The position numbers were made by a program, and so were the translations under genes. Under the pieces are notes generated by a model. The model did no database searches and was not told where the DNA came from. It was given only the letters and a program-made list of their open reading frames with translations. A stretch of DNA of 64,000 nt from Oxalobacteraceae sp. CFBP 8761 (GTDB taxonomy: Bacteria; Pseudomonadota; Gammaproteobacteria; Burkholderiales; Burkholderiaceae_D). The first letter of the stretch is position 1. Every line of letters begins with the position of its first letter. The stretch is from the NCBI GenBank assembly GCA_014841595.1, contig JACYUE010000001.1, positions 1,033,654 through 1,097,653 of the forward strand. The letters run 5' to 3'. Of this stretch, positions 52,195 to 62,180 are shown in pieces.

Positions 52195-53117
52195 GCGCTG
52201 CCTGCCGGCGCACTCTGTGCCGGCGTCCTGAAGCGGGCCACGTCGCGCATCGGCGGCAGGCCGAACATGCGTGCATACTCGCGGCTGAACTGCGATGCGC
52301 TTTCGTAGCCAACCGTGAATGCCACCGACGCCGCATCGAACGGCTCGAACAGCAGCAGCCGGCGCGCCTTCAACAGACGCAGGCTTTTCTGGTACTGGAT
52401 CGGCGTCATCGCGGTGACTGCCCTGAAGTGGCGATAGAAGGCCGCGACGCTCATCCCGGCCAGCGCCGCCAGGGGGCCAACGCGCAGCGGCTGCGCCATG
52501 TGGTCGCGAATCCAGTCGATCGCGCGGCGCACCTGTGACAGGCGACTGTCGGCGTGCGCGATCTGGCGCAGCACATCGCCATGCGGCCCCTGGAGCACGC
52601 GAAACAGGATCTCGCGCTCGATCAGCGGCGCCATCATCGCCACGTCGTCAGGCCGCACGACCAGCTGCATCATGCGCAGCCAGGCATCGATCAGGTCAGG
52701 GCCTGCCTGCGCAACGCCGACGTCGGCACCATGCGCGACCTTGCCGGGAGCGGGCAGGTCGGCCAGCATGGCGGCAATGATGGCCGGGTCCAGCGCCAGA
52801 CTCACGGCGAGATACGGCGCCGTGCCCGATTGCGCGGTGACCTGGCCAAGCGCCGGCAACGCCACTGGCACCACGAAGTAGCCGGGCGCCTCGATGTGCA
52901 CGACCTGGCCGCCGATGGACAGGCTCTTTGACCCTTGCAGCACCAGATGCAGCATCGGGCCATAGACCTGGTTCGAACATGCTTCGGCGCGCACCATGGC
53001 CACCCGCGGCAGACCGGTCGCGGTCCAGGCGTCGCCCGCCGTCATCGCAATGGCGCGCAGCGCATCCATCGATACATTGCCTGCTTCGCCTGTCGCATCG
53101 GTGATCGCTTCATCCAT
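52191..53117 (-). CDS. AraC-family transcriptional regulator
   Basis: 308 residues from ATG 53117. N-terminal ligand-binding region (AraC_N type, about 20-200: GLPRVAMVRAEACSNQVYGP) and C-terminal double helix-turn-helix (about 210-300, MSVAAFYRHFRAVT and the second motif VGYESASQFSREYARMFG). Divergent from an SDR gene 157 bp away, a layout common for AraC regulators that control the oxidoreductase. The effector is unknown. The last 4 bp overlap gntK. Confidence 0.9.
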   Translation of the reverse strand: MDEAITDATGEAGNVSMDALRAIAMTAGDAWTATGLPRVAMVRAEACSNQVYGPMLHLVLQGSKSLSIGGQVVHIEAPGYFVVPVALPALGQVTAQSGTAPYLAVSLALDPAIIAAMLADLPAPGKVAHGADVGVAQAGPDLIDAWLRMMQLVVRPDDVAMMAPLIEREILFRVLQGPHGDVLRQIAHADSRLSQVRRAIDWIRDHMAQPLRVGPLAALAGMSVAAFYRHFRAVTAMTPIQYQKSLRLLKARRLLLFEPFDAASVAFTVGYESASQFSREYARMFGLPPMRDVARFRTPAQSAPAGSA

Positions 53118-53274
53118 GCCCGAATATAGCACCGGCCACGCCAGCGCAACGGGCTTTGAGAAGAATAGGCAAGCATGCGCGAAGAACCGGCATGTGGCGC
53201 ACGCCGCGCCTGCGTAGCATCGTCCTGGTCGCCGGAGCCATTGGGCTTCGGGACACATCGACCAAGGACACACC

Positions 53275-54024
53275 ATGAAACTGACCAATAAAATCGCCGT
53301 CGTCACCGGCGCATCGAGCGGCATCGGCGCCGGCATTGCCCGAGCATTCGGCGCCGAGGGCGCCACCGTCATCGTGAACTACGCCAGCAGCAAGGCGGGC
53401 GCCGATGCGGTGGTCGCCTCGATCGAGGCCGCCGGCGGCAAGGCAGTCGCGCTGCAGGCCGACATGAGCAAGGCAGCCGACGTGGCGGGCCTGTTCGAGC
53501 GCGTGAAGGCCGATTACGGCACGCTCGACATCCTCGTCAACAATGCCGGCGTGGCCGTCTTCGAGATGGTGGCCGAGATGACGGAAGACGCGTTCCACAA
53601 GCAGTTCAATGTCAACGTGCTTGGCTACTTCCTGGCGATTCGCGAAGCACTCAAGGTGTTCAAGGATGGCGGCAGCATCATCAACATCAGCTCGATCCTG
53701 AGCACCGACCCGTACCTGGCGTCGAGCGTGTACGCCGCCACCAAGGGCGCCGTCGATACGCTGACGTTCGCACTGGCGCGTGAACTGGGACCGCGCGGCA
53801 TCCGCGTCAATGCGATCCTGCCGGGCCACACGAACACGCCCGCCACTGCCGGCAACTTCGACGGTGATTTCGGCAAGATGCTGATTGCCGGGACGCCGCT
53901 CGGCCGCTTCGGCGAGCCGGAAGACATCGCGCCGGTGGCCGTGTTCCTGGCATCGGGCGACGCGCACTGGGTTACCGGCGAATCGCTGCGCGCCGCTGGC
54001 GGCGTGCGCGGTGTGGGCTACTAG
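53275..54024 (+). CDS. SDR-family oxidoreductase
   Basis: 249 residues. Cofactor motif TGASSGIGAGIARAFG near the start, NNAGVAVFEM in the middle, and catalytic YAATKGAVD with Ser upstream (NISSILS). Classical SDR length. Target of the divergent AraC regulator is likely. Substrate cannot be told; close relatives reduce carbonyls or act on 3-oxoacyl compounds. No signal peptide, so cytosolic, unlike the Tat-linked SDR at 14830. Confidence 0.9.
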   Translation: MKLTNKIAVVTGASSGIGAGIARAFGAEGATVIVNYASSKAGADAVVASIEAAGGKAVALQADMSKAADVAGLFERVKADYGTLDILVNNAGVAVFEMVAEMTEDAFHKQFNVNVLGYFLAIREALKVFKDGGSIINISSILSTDPYLASSVYAATKGAVDTLTFALARELGPRGIRVNAILPGHTNTPATAGNFDGDFGKMLIAGTPLGRFGEPEDIAPVAVFLASGDAHWVTGESLRAAGGVRGVGY

Positions 54025-54139
54025 GCACTGCCTCGCCAGCGCAAGGTAAAGCGATATATGCGCATCGGATAAACCGGTGCGCGGCATGCAGATGTGTTTG
54101 ACGCACCCCTAAAATCGGACTATATTTTTTAAAGCAAAT

Positions 54140-54153
54140 TGGAAAGGTTTCCA
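54140..54153. promoter_or_regulatory. Inverted repeat upstream of GH16 gene, possible operator
   Basis: TGGAAAGGTTTCCA is a palindrome apart from its two central bases, 109 bp upstream of the GH16 GTG. It has the look of a LacI-family operator but differs from the gntK-type site. Confidence 0.4.
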
Positions 54154-54262
54154 GTCAAATATTCCCCACCAAAACCATTCGAGACCAACGCAAAGTTGGC
54201 GGCGTGTGGCACGGCAATCCGGCACGGCCACATTTTCTTGTCATGAGAAAAGAGGAGTCAAC

Positions 54263-56044
54263 GTGAGTCATCTACATCAGCAACACCGCTCCAGATGGAA
54301 GCCGTTCCAGCTGCTTGCCGCCGGCCTCGCGCTGGCGTGGAGCGCGCAAGCCACCGCCAGCGTCACCAATCCCGTCATCGGCCAGCTGCTGTGGTCCGAA
54401 GAATTCAACGGCGCCAGCGTGAATACCGGCGTCTGGAACCTGCAGGACGGGAACGGTTGCCAGATTGGTCTGTGCGGCTACGGCAACGCCGAACTGCAGA
54501 CCTACAGCCCGAACAACGCCAGCATTGCCAACGTGCCGTTCGAATCGGGCACGCGTGCGCTGGCGATCCAGGCGCGCAGCCAGACCGTGGGCAGCAATCT
54601 GTTTACGTCGGCGCGACTCGATACCCGCAACAAGGTGCAGGTGCAGTACGGGATGATCGAGGTGCGCATGGCCACGCCGAACCTGGGCACCGGCCTGTGG
54701 CCGGCCGCCTGGATGCTGGGCGTGAGTCCCCAGACCTGGCCGCGCAACGGCGAGATCGATATCATGGAGATGGGGCACAAGGCCGCGGTGCGGGCCGAGG
54801 GCGGGGCGCCGTCGTCCAACCATTTCGTCGGCGCGAACGTGATCACCTGGCAGCAGGCCGCCTGCGTGCCCGGCAACGAGAGCTGCGCCGCATCGACCGC
54901 GTGGCAGACCGATAACTGGCACGTGTCGGTCACGTCGCTGGCCAACCGCTTCGTCACCTACCGCTTCTACTGGACCGAGAGCGAAATGCGCTTCTCGGTC
55001 GTCGACAACGGCGTCGAGCACAATCTGTACAACGCGCCGCTGGCGGTCAATTCGAGCGCGCTGCAGGCGCCGTTCTACCTGTTGCTGAACATGGCCGTGG
55101 GCGGCAACTTCACCGATGCGGCCAATGCCAGCCAGGTCACGGCGCCGCTGCCGGGCACGATGTATGTCGACTATGTGCGCGTGTACCAACTCGATGGCAA
55201 GGGGCAGGTCAAGCTGGGCGACCAGACCGCGCCCGAAGTCGCCGGCAAGTTCGGCGTGTTCACCGACAACACGGCGGTCGACGCCAAGCTGGTGCCTGGC
55301 ACGAACGCCGACATCTACCTGTGGAATACCGCGTCCACCGGCGCCGGCAACACTGCGCCATATGAAGGCAGCAACGTCATCGCCTGGAACTACACCTCGC
55401 CGGGCCAGTGGTTTGGCGGCGGCATCCAGGCGCGTCAGGCGCGCAACCTGAGTGCGTACCGGGCCAATGGCGTCGTCAACTTCCGCATCAAGATTCCGGC
55501 GAACGTGGGCTTCCGGATTGGCGTGGGCGACACCTATACCAACCAGAACTGGATCAACTTCCCGGCCAATACGACCGCGTATGGCCTGGTGCGCAACGGG
55601 CAATGGGCGCAAGCCTCGATCCCCGTCTCGACGCTGCTTGGCCCCCTGGTGGCGGCGCAGTCGCTCTTCGATGTCTTCATGATCTCGAGTATCGACGGCA
55701 GCCTGCCGGCATCTGGCTTCCAGTTCGCGATCGACGATATCGTGTGGAAGGCGGGCGGCAATGTGGCCACCAGGATGCTGACGCAAGTCGCAACCACGTC
55801 GGTAAGTCAGACGGGGCCCACGACGCTGGAATTTCGCACCATGACCAAAGGGTGGGCCGATGTGCATTACACCGTCAATGGCGGCGCGCAGGAGAACGTG
55901 CGCATGTTGCTGCGCAGCGGCGTGAATACCTTCACGGCCGGTGGACTCAAGGCGGGCGATGTCGTGCGTTATACCTTCACGTACTGGGACACCGCGCGTA
56001 ACTTTGCAGTCGATACGGCGCCACAGACGTTCACCATGAAATAA
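54263..56044 (+). CDS. GH16-family beta-glucanase (laminarinase-like) with C-terminal CBM56-like domain
   Basis: 593 residues from a GTG at 54263 with a GAGGAG site. Signal peptide ends at QATAS (about 33). GH16 catalytic domain to about 310, with E164-I-D166-I-M-E169 as nucleophile/assisting/acid residues, a signature of beta-1,3- or 1,3-1,4-glucanases. A beta-sandwich domain (about 325-490, ExoP-like) follows. The end (about 500-593, VHYTVNGGAQENVRM, VVRYTFTYWDTA) resembles CBM56, a beta-1,3-glucan-binding module. Secreted; would release gluco-oligosaccharides. Confidence 0.9.
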   Translation: MSHLHQQHRSRWKPFQLLAAGLALAWSAQATASVTNPVIGQLLWSEEFNGASVNTGVWNLQDGNGCQIGLCGYGNAELQTYSPNNASIANVPFESGTRALAIQARSQTVGSNLFTSARLDTRNKVQVQYGMIEVRMATPNLGTGLWPAAWMLGVSPQTWPRNGEIDIMEMGHKAAVRAEGGAPSSNHFVGANVITWQQAACVPGNESCAASTAWQTDNWHVSVTSLANRFVTYRFYWTESEMRFSVVDNGVEHNLYNAPLAVNSSALQAPFYLLLNMAVGGNFTDAANASQVTAPLPGTMYVDYVRVYQLDGKGQVKLGDQTAPEVAGKFGVFTDNTAVDAKLVPGTNADIYLWNTASTGAGNTAPYEGSNVIAWNYTSPGQWFGGGIQARQARNLSAYRANGVVNFRIKIPANVGFRIGVGDTYTNQNWINFPANTTAYGLVRNGQWAQASIPVSTLLGPLVAAQSLFDVFMISSIDGSLPASGFQFAIDDIVWKAGGNVATRMLTQVATTSVSQTGPTTLEFRTMTKGWADVHYTVNGGAQENVRMLLRSGVNTFTAGGLKAGDVVRYTFTYWDTARNFAVDTAPQTFTMK

Positions 56045-56063
56045 ACCTTGCCGGTCGGGCCGC

Positions 56064-58433
56064 CTAGCGGACCGTCACCTGCAAGCGATACGTGCGGCCC
56101 GCGTCGATGTTGTCGATGCGGGCCGCAGCCAGTTCAATACCGTCGCAGACCACCACCGTGCGCTCGACTGCACCGCGCCGGATGTCCACCTCGAACGTCG
56201 CGCCGCGAAAGCGCCGCGTGACCGTCATGCCGGGCCAGCCGGATGGCAGTTGCGGATTGACCGTCAAGCCATTCGCATCACCCTTCAACCCACACAGGCC
56301 TTCGATCAGGCAGCGATACACCCAGGCCACGGTGCCCGTGTTGAACAACTGGCTCGAGCGCCCGGCCGTGCGCGGGTACTCGTGGTACGCGCCGCGGTAG
56401 TAGTTCGGGATGAATACCGGCAGCTGGCCGCGCTGCAGGTAGTCGGCCAGGTCCGGACCGGGAATCATCTTGCGCAGCGCGTCGAAAGCGCGGTCTGCTT
56501 CGCCGATCGTGTACAGGCTGAAAATGTAGAACACGGCGGCGTGATTGTAGACCGCGCCGTTCTCGGCCGAGCCGGGATGCTTTTGCGTGACGCGCCCAAT
56601 GTCTTCGCGCATGGCGCTGTAGGGCGGGGCGAACATCTGCACGCCGTAGGGTGTCTTCAGTTGCGCGTCGATCTCGGGCAGCATCTGCGCGCGCTGCGCG
56701 TCGTTTGCGGCGCCCGACAGGAACGCCCAGCTTTGCGGGTTCAGGTAGATCCGGCCCTCGGTATCGGCGGCCACGCCGAACTTGACGTCGTCGTCGGTGA
56801 TGCCGCGTGCGAACCAGCTGCCATCCCACAGGTGCGCGTTGGCCGAGGTGTTCATGGCGGCCGCGCCGTCGCGGTAGCGCGCGTGCATCGCGTCGTCGCC
56901 GCGCGCGGCGCAGACATCGGCCCAGAGGTTCAGCGCGTACGCAGCCGCCACGGTCAGCCAGCCCGAGACGCCGCGGCCCTTGTAGCCGACCATGTTCATC
57001 GGATCGCACCAGTCGCCCTGTTCGATGTAGGAGAGGCCCCGTGCATCGCGGCGCAGCAAGAGCCAGTCCATCGCCAGGCAGATGCGCTCGAACGCGGATT
57101 TGACGTCGCCGCCATGCGCAGTGACCGGCACGTCGAGGATCGCGCTGTCACCCGTTTCATCGAGGTAGGCTTGCAGACACACGGGCAGCCAGACGCAGTG
57201 GTCGGTGTGCGGGATCTGGTTGATGTATTTGAGTTCGGCGCCTTCGAACAGCAGGATCCCGTCCGGCATGGCGCCGTTGGCCTCCTGCTGGCTGAGTGCG
57301 TGCAGGAAGGTAGCGCGGGCAGCGGCCGGCTTGACGAACACCATGCCCATATTGTCCTGCAGGTAGTTGCGGGTCTGCGGGTCGGTGCTGAGGCGATTGA
57401 CGTCGCCGTGGTAATACACCTGGCGCGCCAGCCACGTGTTGACGAAGTTGTCCAGCTCGGGGTCGGGCGTGGCGATCTGCAGCACGCCGTCGCCCTCGGC
57501 GATGTAGGCAGCGTAGTCGCGGGCGGCAGCGGCAAAGCCTTCTTCGCTCAGGTAGCGCTGGCGCAGCAGGGCAATCTCGGCATCGTCGAACGCAGGGCCG
57601 AACAGCAGGCGGCGCGTGGCGGCCTCGCCGGGCGCCAGGGCCAGGCGGTACTGGACGACGGCGGCGGGCGTTTCGTAGCGCGCGTCGCCGCAGGGCAGCA
57701 GCGCGGGCGCCAGCGTCGATGGCGCATGCAGGCCGCCTTCGCCTTCGAAGACCTTTTGCCCGGTTTCCCAGGCGTCCGGCGCTTGCTCGCACAGCAGCAC
57801 CGTGCGGTCTTTCAGCAGGCGATTCTTGAAGAAGTCGTCCAGCTTCTGGTACGGCGTGATGCAGGTTGCGACGATGCCGCCCAGGTCGTGCCGGTACTCT
57901 GCCGACTGGTTCATCCACGACATGTAGCCGACCGTGAAGTACGGGTAGATGCTGATGCGGCGCGGGCGCGCCGACAAATTGGTGACGGCCACCGTCCACA
58001 GTTCGGCCACGTCGTCGACCGGCAGCGCGAGCGTCAGGTCGATGCGGATGCCCAGCTTTTCAATCGTCCATTGCAGGTCGGTGCGCCCGACCGAGAACGC
58101 ATAGCGGTCGAGCCCCCCGCGCACCGGTTCGTACGGCGCCGAGAACAGCTCGCCCGTGTCTTCGTCCTTCACGTAGACGAAGCGGCCCGGATGGTGGGCA
58201 TAGTAATTCTGCTCCGGCTGCATGAACGATTTTGCTTCCATGTTCGGGCCGTGCGAGTATTTGCCGGGTTCGGGCTGCATGAACTGCGCAGTGGCGTAGC
58301 CGCGGCAGGTCGTCTGGATCATCATCCTGCGGTTCCACAGGAAGCCGCCCGCCTGCGGCATGGCGGTCGGGCTGGTAAGCACATAGCGGTCGTCTTGCGG
58401 GTACAGCATCGGGGCAATCTCCGTTGGATTCAT
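56064..58433 (-). CDS. GH94-family phosphorylase (cellobionic acid phosphorylase candidate)
   Basis: 789 residues, cytosolic (no signal). N-terminal beta-sandwich domain (about 15-290), then an (alpha/alpha)6 barrel with the catalytic region [10 protein letters not shown] (Asp474 in GDWCD), as in GH94 (cellobiose phosphorylase type). Cellobionic acid phosphorylases are also about 790 residues; they release glucose 1-phosphate and gluconate. That reading fits the GntR-like operator before the operon and the gluconokinase 5 kb upstream. Other GH94 activities (cellobiose, laminaribiose, chitobiose) remain possible. Overlaps the transporter gene by ATGA. Confidence 0.82.
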   Translation of the reverse strand: MNPTEIAPMLYPQDDRYVLTSPTAMPQAGGFLWNRRMMIQTTCRGYATAQFMQPEPGKYSHGPNMEAKSFMQPEQNYYAHHPGRFVYVKDEDTGELFSAPYEPVRGGLDRYAFSVGRTDLQWTIEKLGIRIDLTLALPVDDVAELWTVAVTNLSARPRRISIYPYFTVGYMSWMNQSAEYRHDLGGIVATCITPYQKLDDFFKNRLLKDRTVLLCEQAPDAWETGQKVFEGEGGLHAPSTLAPALLPCGDARYETPAAVVQYRLALAPGEAATRRLLFGPAFDDAEIALLRQRYLSEEGFAAAARDYAAYIAEGDGVLQIATPDPELDNFVNTWLARQVYYHGDVNRLSTDPQTRNYLQDNMGMVFVKPAAARATFLHALSQQEANGAMPDGILLFEGAELKYINQIPHTDHCVWLPVCLQAYLDETGDSAILDVPVTAHGGDVKSAFERICLAMDWLLLRRDARGLSYIEQGDWCDPMNMVGYKGRGVSGWLTVAAAYALNLWADVCAARGDDAMHARYRDGAAAMNTSANAHLWDGSWFARGITDDDVKFGVAADTEGRIYLNPQSWAFLSGAANDAQRAQMLPEIDAQLKTPYGVQMFAPPYSAMREDIGRVTQKHPGSAENGAVYNHAAVFYIFSLYTIGEADRAFDALRKMIPGPDLADYLQRGQLPVFIPNYYRGAYHEYPRTAGRSSQLFNTGTVAWVYRCLIEGLCGLKGDANGLTVNPQLPSGWPGMTVTRRFRGATFEVDIRRGAVERTVVVCDGIELAAARIDNIDAGRTYRLQVTVR

Positions 58434-59806
58434 GGCGCCGCCTTGCGCGCGGCCAGTTCGGCGCCCATGCGCGCCAGGGCCTTGGCGTCGAGGTTATACA
58501 AGCACATGACCAGCACGGCCACCAGCGCAAAGGCGGCCGGCACGAACGACATCAGCCAGACGATGCCGGCCTGCGAGCCGATGCTCTGCGCCGCGTTGGG
58601 CACGTAGCCGAGCCAGGTGAAGACCGCGCCGATGACGCTGACCGCCACCGCGGTGCCGAGCTTTTGCGAGAAGGTCGCGGCGGCGAAGGTCATCGCCGTG
58701 GCGCGCCGGCCGGTGCGCCATTCGTTGTAGTCGGCGGTGTCGGCATACATCGAGAACGCCAGCGGTGACTTGGGCCCCAGCACCAGGCCCAGGCCCGCCT
58801 GCAGCACGAACATCAGGTCGATCCGATCGGCCGGGATCAGGAAGAACAGCGACGACAACACGGCGGTGCAGCTCATCAACAGGATCATCAGGCGCTTCTT
58901 GTCGATGAAGCGCGTGAGCAGCGGCGTGCAGGCCGCGCCGACGGCGGCAAACACCATATAGGTCGGCACGAAGGTCGCCATCAGCTCGGGGCGGCCGACG
59001 ACGTACTTGAAGTAGTAGGCCGAGGTCGTGGTGCGCAGCGTGATCGTCACCATGATGACCAGGGCCAGCACGAACAGCACGACCCAGGGCCGGTTGGACG
59101 CCAGGTCGCGGATATCGCGCCAGACGTCGCTCTTCTGGCCGGGCGGGGGCAGCACGCGTTCGCGCGTATTGAGGAAGGTGATGAGGAACATGACTGATGC
59201 GGCCACGCTCCACGCAAGCATCGTCAATTGCCAGCCGCGCACGTCGTCACCAGCGCCGAGCCACGCCACCATCGCCGGCGTGGCGGCCGTCACCAGCGTG
59301 CTGCCGGCGAAGGCGAAGATGAAGCGCAGGCCGTTGATCGTCGAGCGCTCCTGCGGATCGTTCGAGATCACGCCCGAGAGCGCGTTGTAGGGGATGTTCA
59401 CGCAGGTGTAGCAGACCATCATCGCGAGATAGCTGCCGTAGGCCCACAGCAGCTTGCCGTTGGCGTCCAGGTCGGGCGTCGTGTAGGTGAGCACGGCAGC
59501 CGCGCCAAGGGGGATCGACATCCAGATCAGGTAGGGGCGGAACTTGCCGAAGCGGGTATTGGTGCGGTCGGCAAAGGCGCCGATCACGGGGTCGGTGAAG
59601 GCGTTGATCAGCTTGATCGACGCGAGCAGGGTGGCTGCCTGCGCCGCCGAGATGCCGAACGTGTCGGTGTAGAAGATCAGCAGGAAGGTGGCGATATTGG
59701 CCCAATAAAAATTGAAGCCCATGTCGGCCACGCCATAGCTGATCTTTTCTCGCCAGCCGAGGTTGCCGCCCGTCGCCACAGGTGTCTCAGGCCCGCGCTT
59801 GAACAT
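58430..59806 (-). CDS. GPH-family glycoside/cation symporter (MelB/YicJ-like)
   Basis: 458 residues from ATG 59806, with a TGGAG site. About 12 membrane segments. GPH motifs: [20 protein letters not shown] and [12 protein letters not shown] are characteristic. Members take up disaccharides or glycosides by cation symport. First gene of an operon with the GH94 phosphorylase, so the cargo is likely the same disaccharide or acid. A LacI-type operator lies 42-55 bp upstream of the start. Confidence 0.92.
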   Translation of the reverse strand: MFKRGPETPVATGGNLGWREKISYGVADMGFNFYWANIATFLLIFYTDTFGISAAQAATLLASIKLINAFTDPVIGAFADRTNTRFGKFRPYLIWMSIPLGAAAVLTYTTPDLDANGKLLWAYGSYLAMMVCYTCVNIPYNALSGVISNDPQERSTINGLRFIFAFAGSTLVTAATPAMVAWLGAGDDVRGWQLTMLAWSVAASVMFLITFLNTRERVLPPPGQKSDVWRDIRDLASNRPWVVLFVLALVIMVTITLRTTTSAYYFKYVVGRPELMATFVPTYMVFAAVGAACTPLLTRFIDKKRLMILLMSCTAVLSSLFFLIPADRIDLMFVLQAGLGLVLGPKSPLAFSMYADTADYNEWRTGRRATAMTFAAATFSQKLGTAVAVSVIGAVFTWLGYVPNAAQSIGSQAGIVWLMSFVPAAFALVAVLVMCLYNLDAKALARMGAELAARKAAP

Positions 59807-59847
59807 TGATTGTCTCCAGATATTTTTATGGTGATGCCAGCATTGAG

Positions 59848-59861
59848 TGGTAACGCTAACA
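59848..59861. promoter_or_regulatory. LacI-type operator upstream of GPH-GH94 operon
   Basis: TGGTAACGCTAACA, read on the minus strand as TGTTAGCGTTACCA; 12 of 14 bases equal the gntK site. Ends 42 bp before the transporter start. Joint control by the LacI regulator at 49950 is the simplest model. Confidence 0.6.
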
Positions 59862-60002
59862 TCGGGCAAGTATGGCGCTGCCGGGATGGCGTGTCAACAC
59901 ACCGCAGCGTGTCGGCGCGCCATACTGAAATATGGTTGTTTTGATCATTGCTCTACACTGCCGGGGCAGCTTGCCATCACACGCTTTGACTAGAGGAGTC
60001 GA

Positions 60003-61271
60003 TTGACCACCATGATCCTGCCGGCCCGAATGCAATTCCTGATGAACCGTCTGCGCGAGCGCCTGTGGGTCAAGCCCATGATCGCCTGCGTCCTGTCTGT
60101 TGCCGGCGTGGCGCTGGCGCACTTGGTCGACAGCATCCCGATTGACTGGAAGGTGCCGGAAATCGCGCAAGGCTCGATCGTCGACCTGCTCAAGGTCATT
60201 GCCGCCAGCATGCTGGGCGTCGCGACGTTCGCCGTTGCCTCGATGGTGGCCGCGTATGCGTCGACCGGGCAGTCGGCCACCGAGCGCGCGTTTCCGCTCG
60301 TGATTGCCGATGACGTCTCGCAGAACGCGCTGTCGATCTTTGTCGGCGCCTTCATCTTTGCCATCATCGGCCTGAGCGCGACGACCAACGATTACTTTGG
60401 CAAGCCAGGCCGGCTCACCCTGTTCGTGCTGACCCTGCTGACGCTGGTGATCGTCGTGCTCGTGTTCGTGCGCTGGGTCGACAGCATCGCGCGCCTGGGG
60501 CGCCTGGGCGCCGTGATTACCCGCGTCGAACGTGCGGCTGCCGAAGCGATGGCGCGCCGCATCCGGTTGCCCTGCATGGGCGGCATGGTGGCCTTCGGGC
60601 CACCGGCCGGCCTGGCCTTTCACAGCCAGGCGAGCGGCTACCTGCAGCGGGTGGACATGGATGCCCTGCAGCGCATCGCTGCCGAGCGCAAGCTGCGCAT
60701 CACGCTGGCCGTTGCGCCCGGCGCGCTGATCGTCTGCTCGCGCCCGATCGGGTACGTGCTGCCCGACGGCGAGGACGCCGGCACGATTGAACCGGACCTG
60801 ATCGCCAAGGCATTTACCATTGGCCCACTGCGCCAGTTCGACGAAGACCCGGGCTTCGGGCTGGTCGTGCTGACCGAGATCGGCAGCCGCGCGCTGTCCC
60901 CGGGCATCAACGATCCCGGCACTGCCATTGTCGTGCTCAATGCGGTCTTCCGGATCTTCGATGCGTGGACCCATCCCGGTTTCAGCGCCGAGCCGGACCA
61001 TGACCGCGTCGAAGTGCCGCCGCTGTCGCTGGACGACATGTTCAACGATGTCTTCCCCCCACTGGCCCGCGATGGCGCCGGGGTGCTGGAAATCGCGCTG
61101 CATCTGCAGTGGGTGTGCGGCGAGCTGGGCCGTTGCGGCGATCCGCACCTGCGCGCCATGGCGCAGTGCCAGGCCGACGAAGCCCTGGCACGCTCGGCAG
61201 CTGCACTGGATTTTGCGCCGGACCTGGCGCAACTGCGCCGCCGGCATGCCGATTACTGGGGGCCGGCATGA
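60003..61271 (+). CDS. DUF2254 membrane protein
   Basis: 422 residues from a TTG at 60003, close to an AGAGGAG site; an ATG 9 bp downstream is the alternative. Four membrane segments in the first half (about 25-45, 62-85, 105-125, 138-160), then a cytosolic part with SPGINDPGTAIVVLNA, a hallmark of DUF2254 (PF10011). Function unknown; homologues are predicted inner-membrane proteins. Overlaps the next gene by ATGA (61268-61271). Confidence 0.88.
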   Translation: MTTMILPARMQFLMNRLRERLWVKPMIACVLSVAGVALAHLVDSIPIDWKVPEIAQGSIVDLLKVIAASMLGVATFAVASMVAAYASTGQSATERAFPLVIADDVSQNALSIFVGAFIFAIIGLSATTNDYFGKPGRLTLFVLTLLTLVIVVLVFVRWVDSIARLGRLGAVITRVERAAAEAMARRIRLPCMGGMVAFGPPAGLAFHSQASGYLQRVDMDALQRIAAERKLRITLAVAPGALIVCSRPIGYVLPDGEDAGTIEPDLIAKAFTIGPLRQFDEDPGFGLVVLTEIGSRALSPGINDPGTAIVVLNAVFRIFDAWTHPGFSAEPDHDRVEVPPLSLDDMFNDVFPPLARDGAGVLEIALHLQWVCGELGRCGDPHLRAMAQCQADEALARSAAALDFAPDLAQLRRRHADYWGPA

Positions 61272-62089
61272 GGGCTTGTGCCAGCAGGCTGCGCAGCGTT
61301 CTCCTGCCCTGGTGTCTTGCGCCGGCGATGCTGATGCCGGCAACCGGCCTGTGCGCAGCAGAACCGGGCGGCATGCTGCCGTTTGCCGGTGAGCTGCACA
61401 GTTCGACCAAGGTGTTCCCTGCACGGCTGGCGGCGTTTGCCAGCTGCGCAGATCGCCCGCGCATCTTCGGCAAGGTCGAAGGCAGGCGCTATCGCATCGA
61501 CCTGCCTGCGGGCACGCGCTGCATGGTCTTTGTCGGTGAACAAGAGTGGGAAGCCATGCCGCTTGTCGTCGAGGATGTCAACGTGACGGTCCCGCTGCCG
61601 CTGCTGGTGTACCCGAGGCAGGTGCCGCAACCAGAACTCGCGCGCGAACTGCTCGAACTGGGCAGGGACGACCAGGCATTGCGCGGCGAACATGCGCGCC
61701 CGAATGATCCGGACGCCCTCGAACGCCTGCGGGTAGGTGATGCGGCGCGACAGCAGCGGCTGGCGGCGATCATCGCCACCCATGGCTGGCCGACATTGTC
61801 GATGGTGGGCTGGGAAGCTGCCAATGCTGCCTGGCTCATCGCCCAGCACGCACCGCTGGCGCGCTTGAAACCGTGGCTCGCGCTGATGCAGGAGGCCGCC
61901 ACCAGGCACGAGATCGCGCCGTACAACCTGGCGACGTCGATCGACCGTGTCCGCGTGTACGAAGGCAGGAAGCAAATCTACGGCACCCAATACCGTCCGG
62001 ACGACAAGAAACAGGGGGCGCCGTACCCGATCGAAAACATCGAGCGCCTCGAGCAACGCCGCCTGCAAATGGGCTTGCCACGCAGGTAG
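61268..62089 (+). CDS. DUF6624-like secreted protein
   Basis: 273 residues from ATG 61268. A hydrophobic N-terminus (about 8-30, ending GLCAAE) suggests export. The C-terminal half has HGWPTLSMVGWEAANAAWLI and QIYGTQY, matching the DUF6624 pattern. The N-terminal half has a beta-rich region with Cys residues. Translationally coupled to the DUF2254 gene by ATGA overlap. Role unknown. Confidence 0.72.
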   Translation: MRACASRLRSVLLPWCLAPAMLMPATGLCAAEPGGMLPFAGELHSSTKVFPARLAAFASCADRPRIFGKVEGRRYRIDLPAGTRCMVFVGEQEWEAMPLVVEDVNVTVPLPLLVYPRQVPQPELARELLELGRDDQALRGEHARPNDPDALERLRVGDAARQQRLAAIIATHGWPTLSMVGWEAANAAWLIAQHAPLARLKPWLALMQEAATRHEIAPYNLATSIDRVRVYEGRKQIYGTQYRPDDKKQGAPYPIENIERLEQRRLQMGLPRR

Positions 62090-62180
62090 CCGCGACAACT
62101 TGTTACCAAGTCATGCAATCCGCATGTTGCGACTGGCGGTTTCGGGCGTAAGCTTCGGGTCTGTCCATTGGAGCGATAAG

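Noticed and set aside
56250..58607. 785-codon open frame opposite the GH94 gene
   Set aside because: Same antisense effect; the GH94 frame has catalytic motifs and coupled start.
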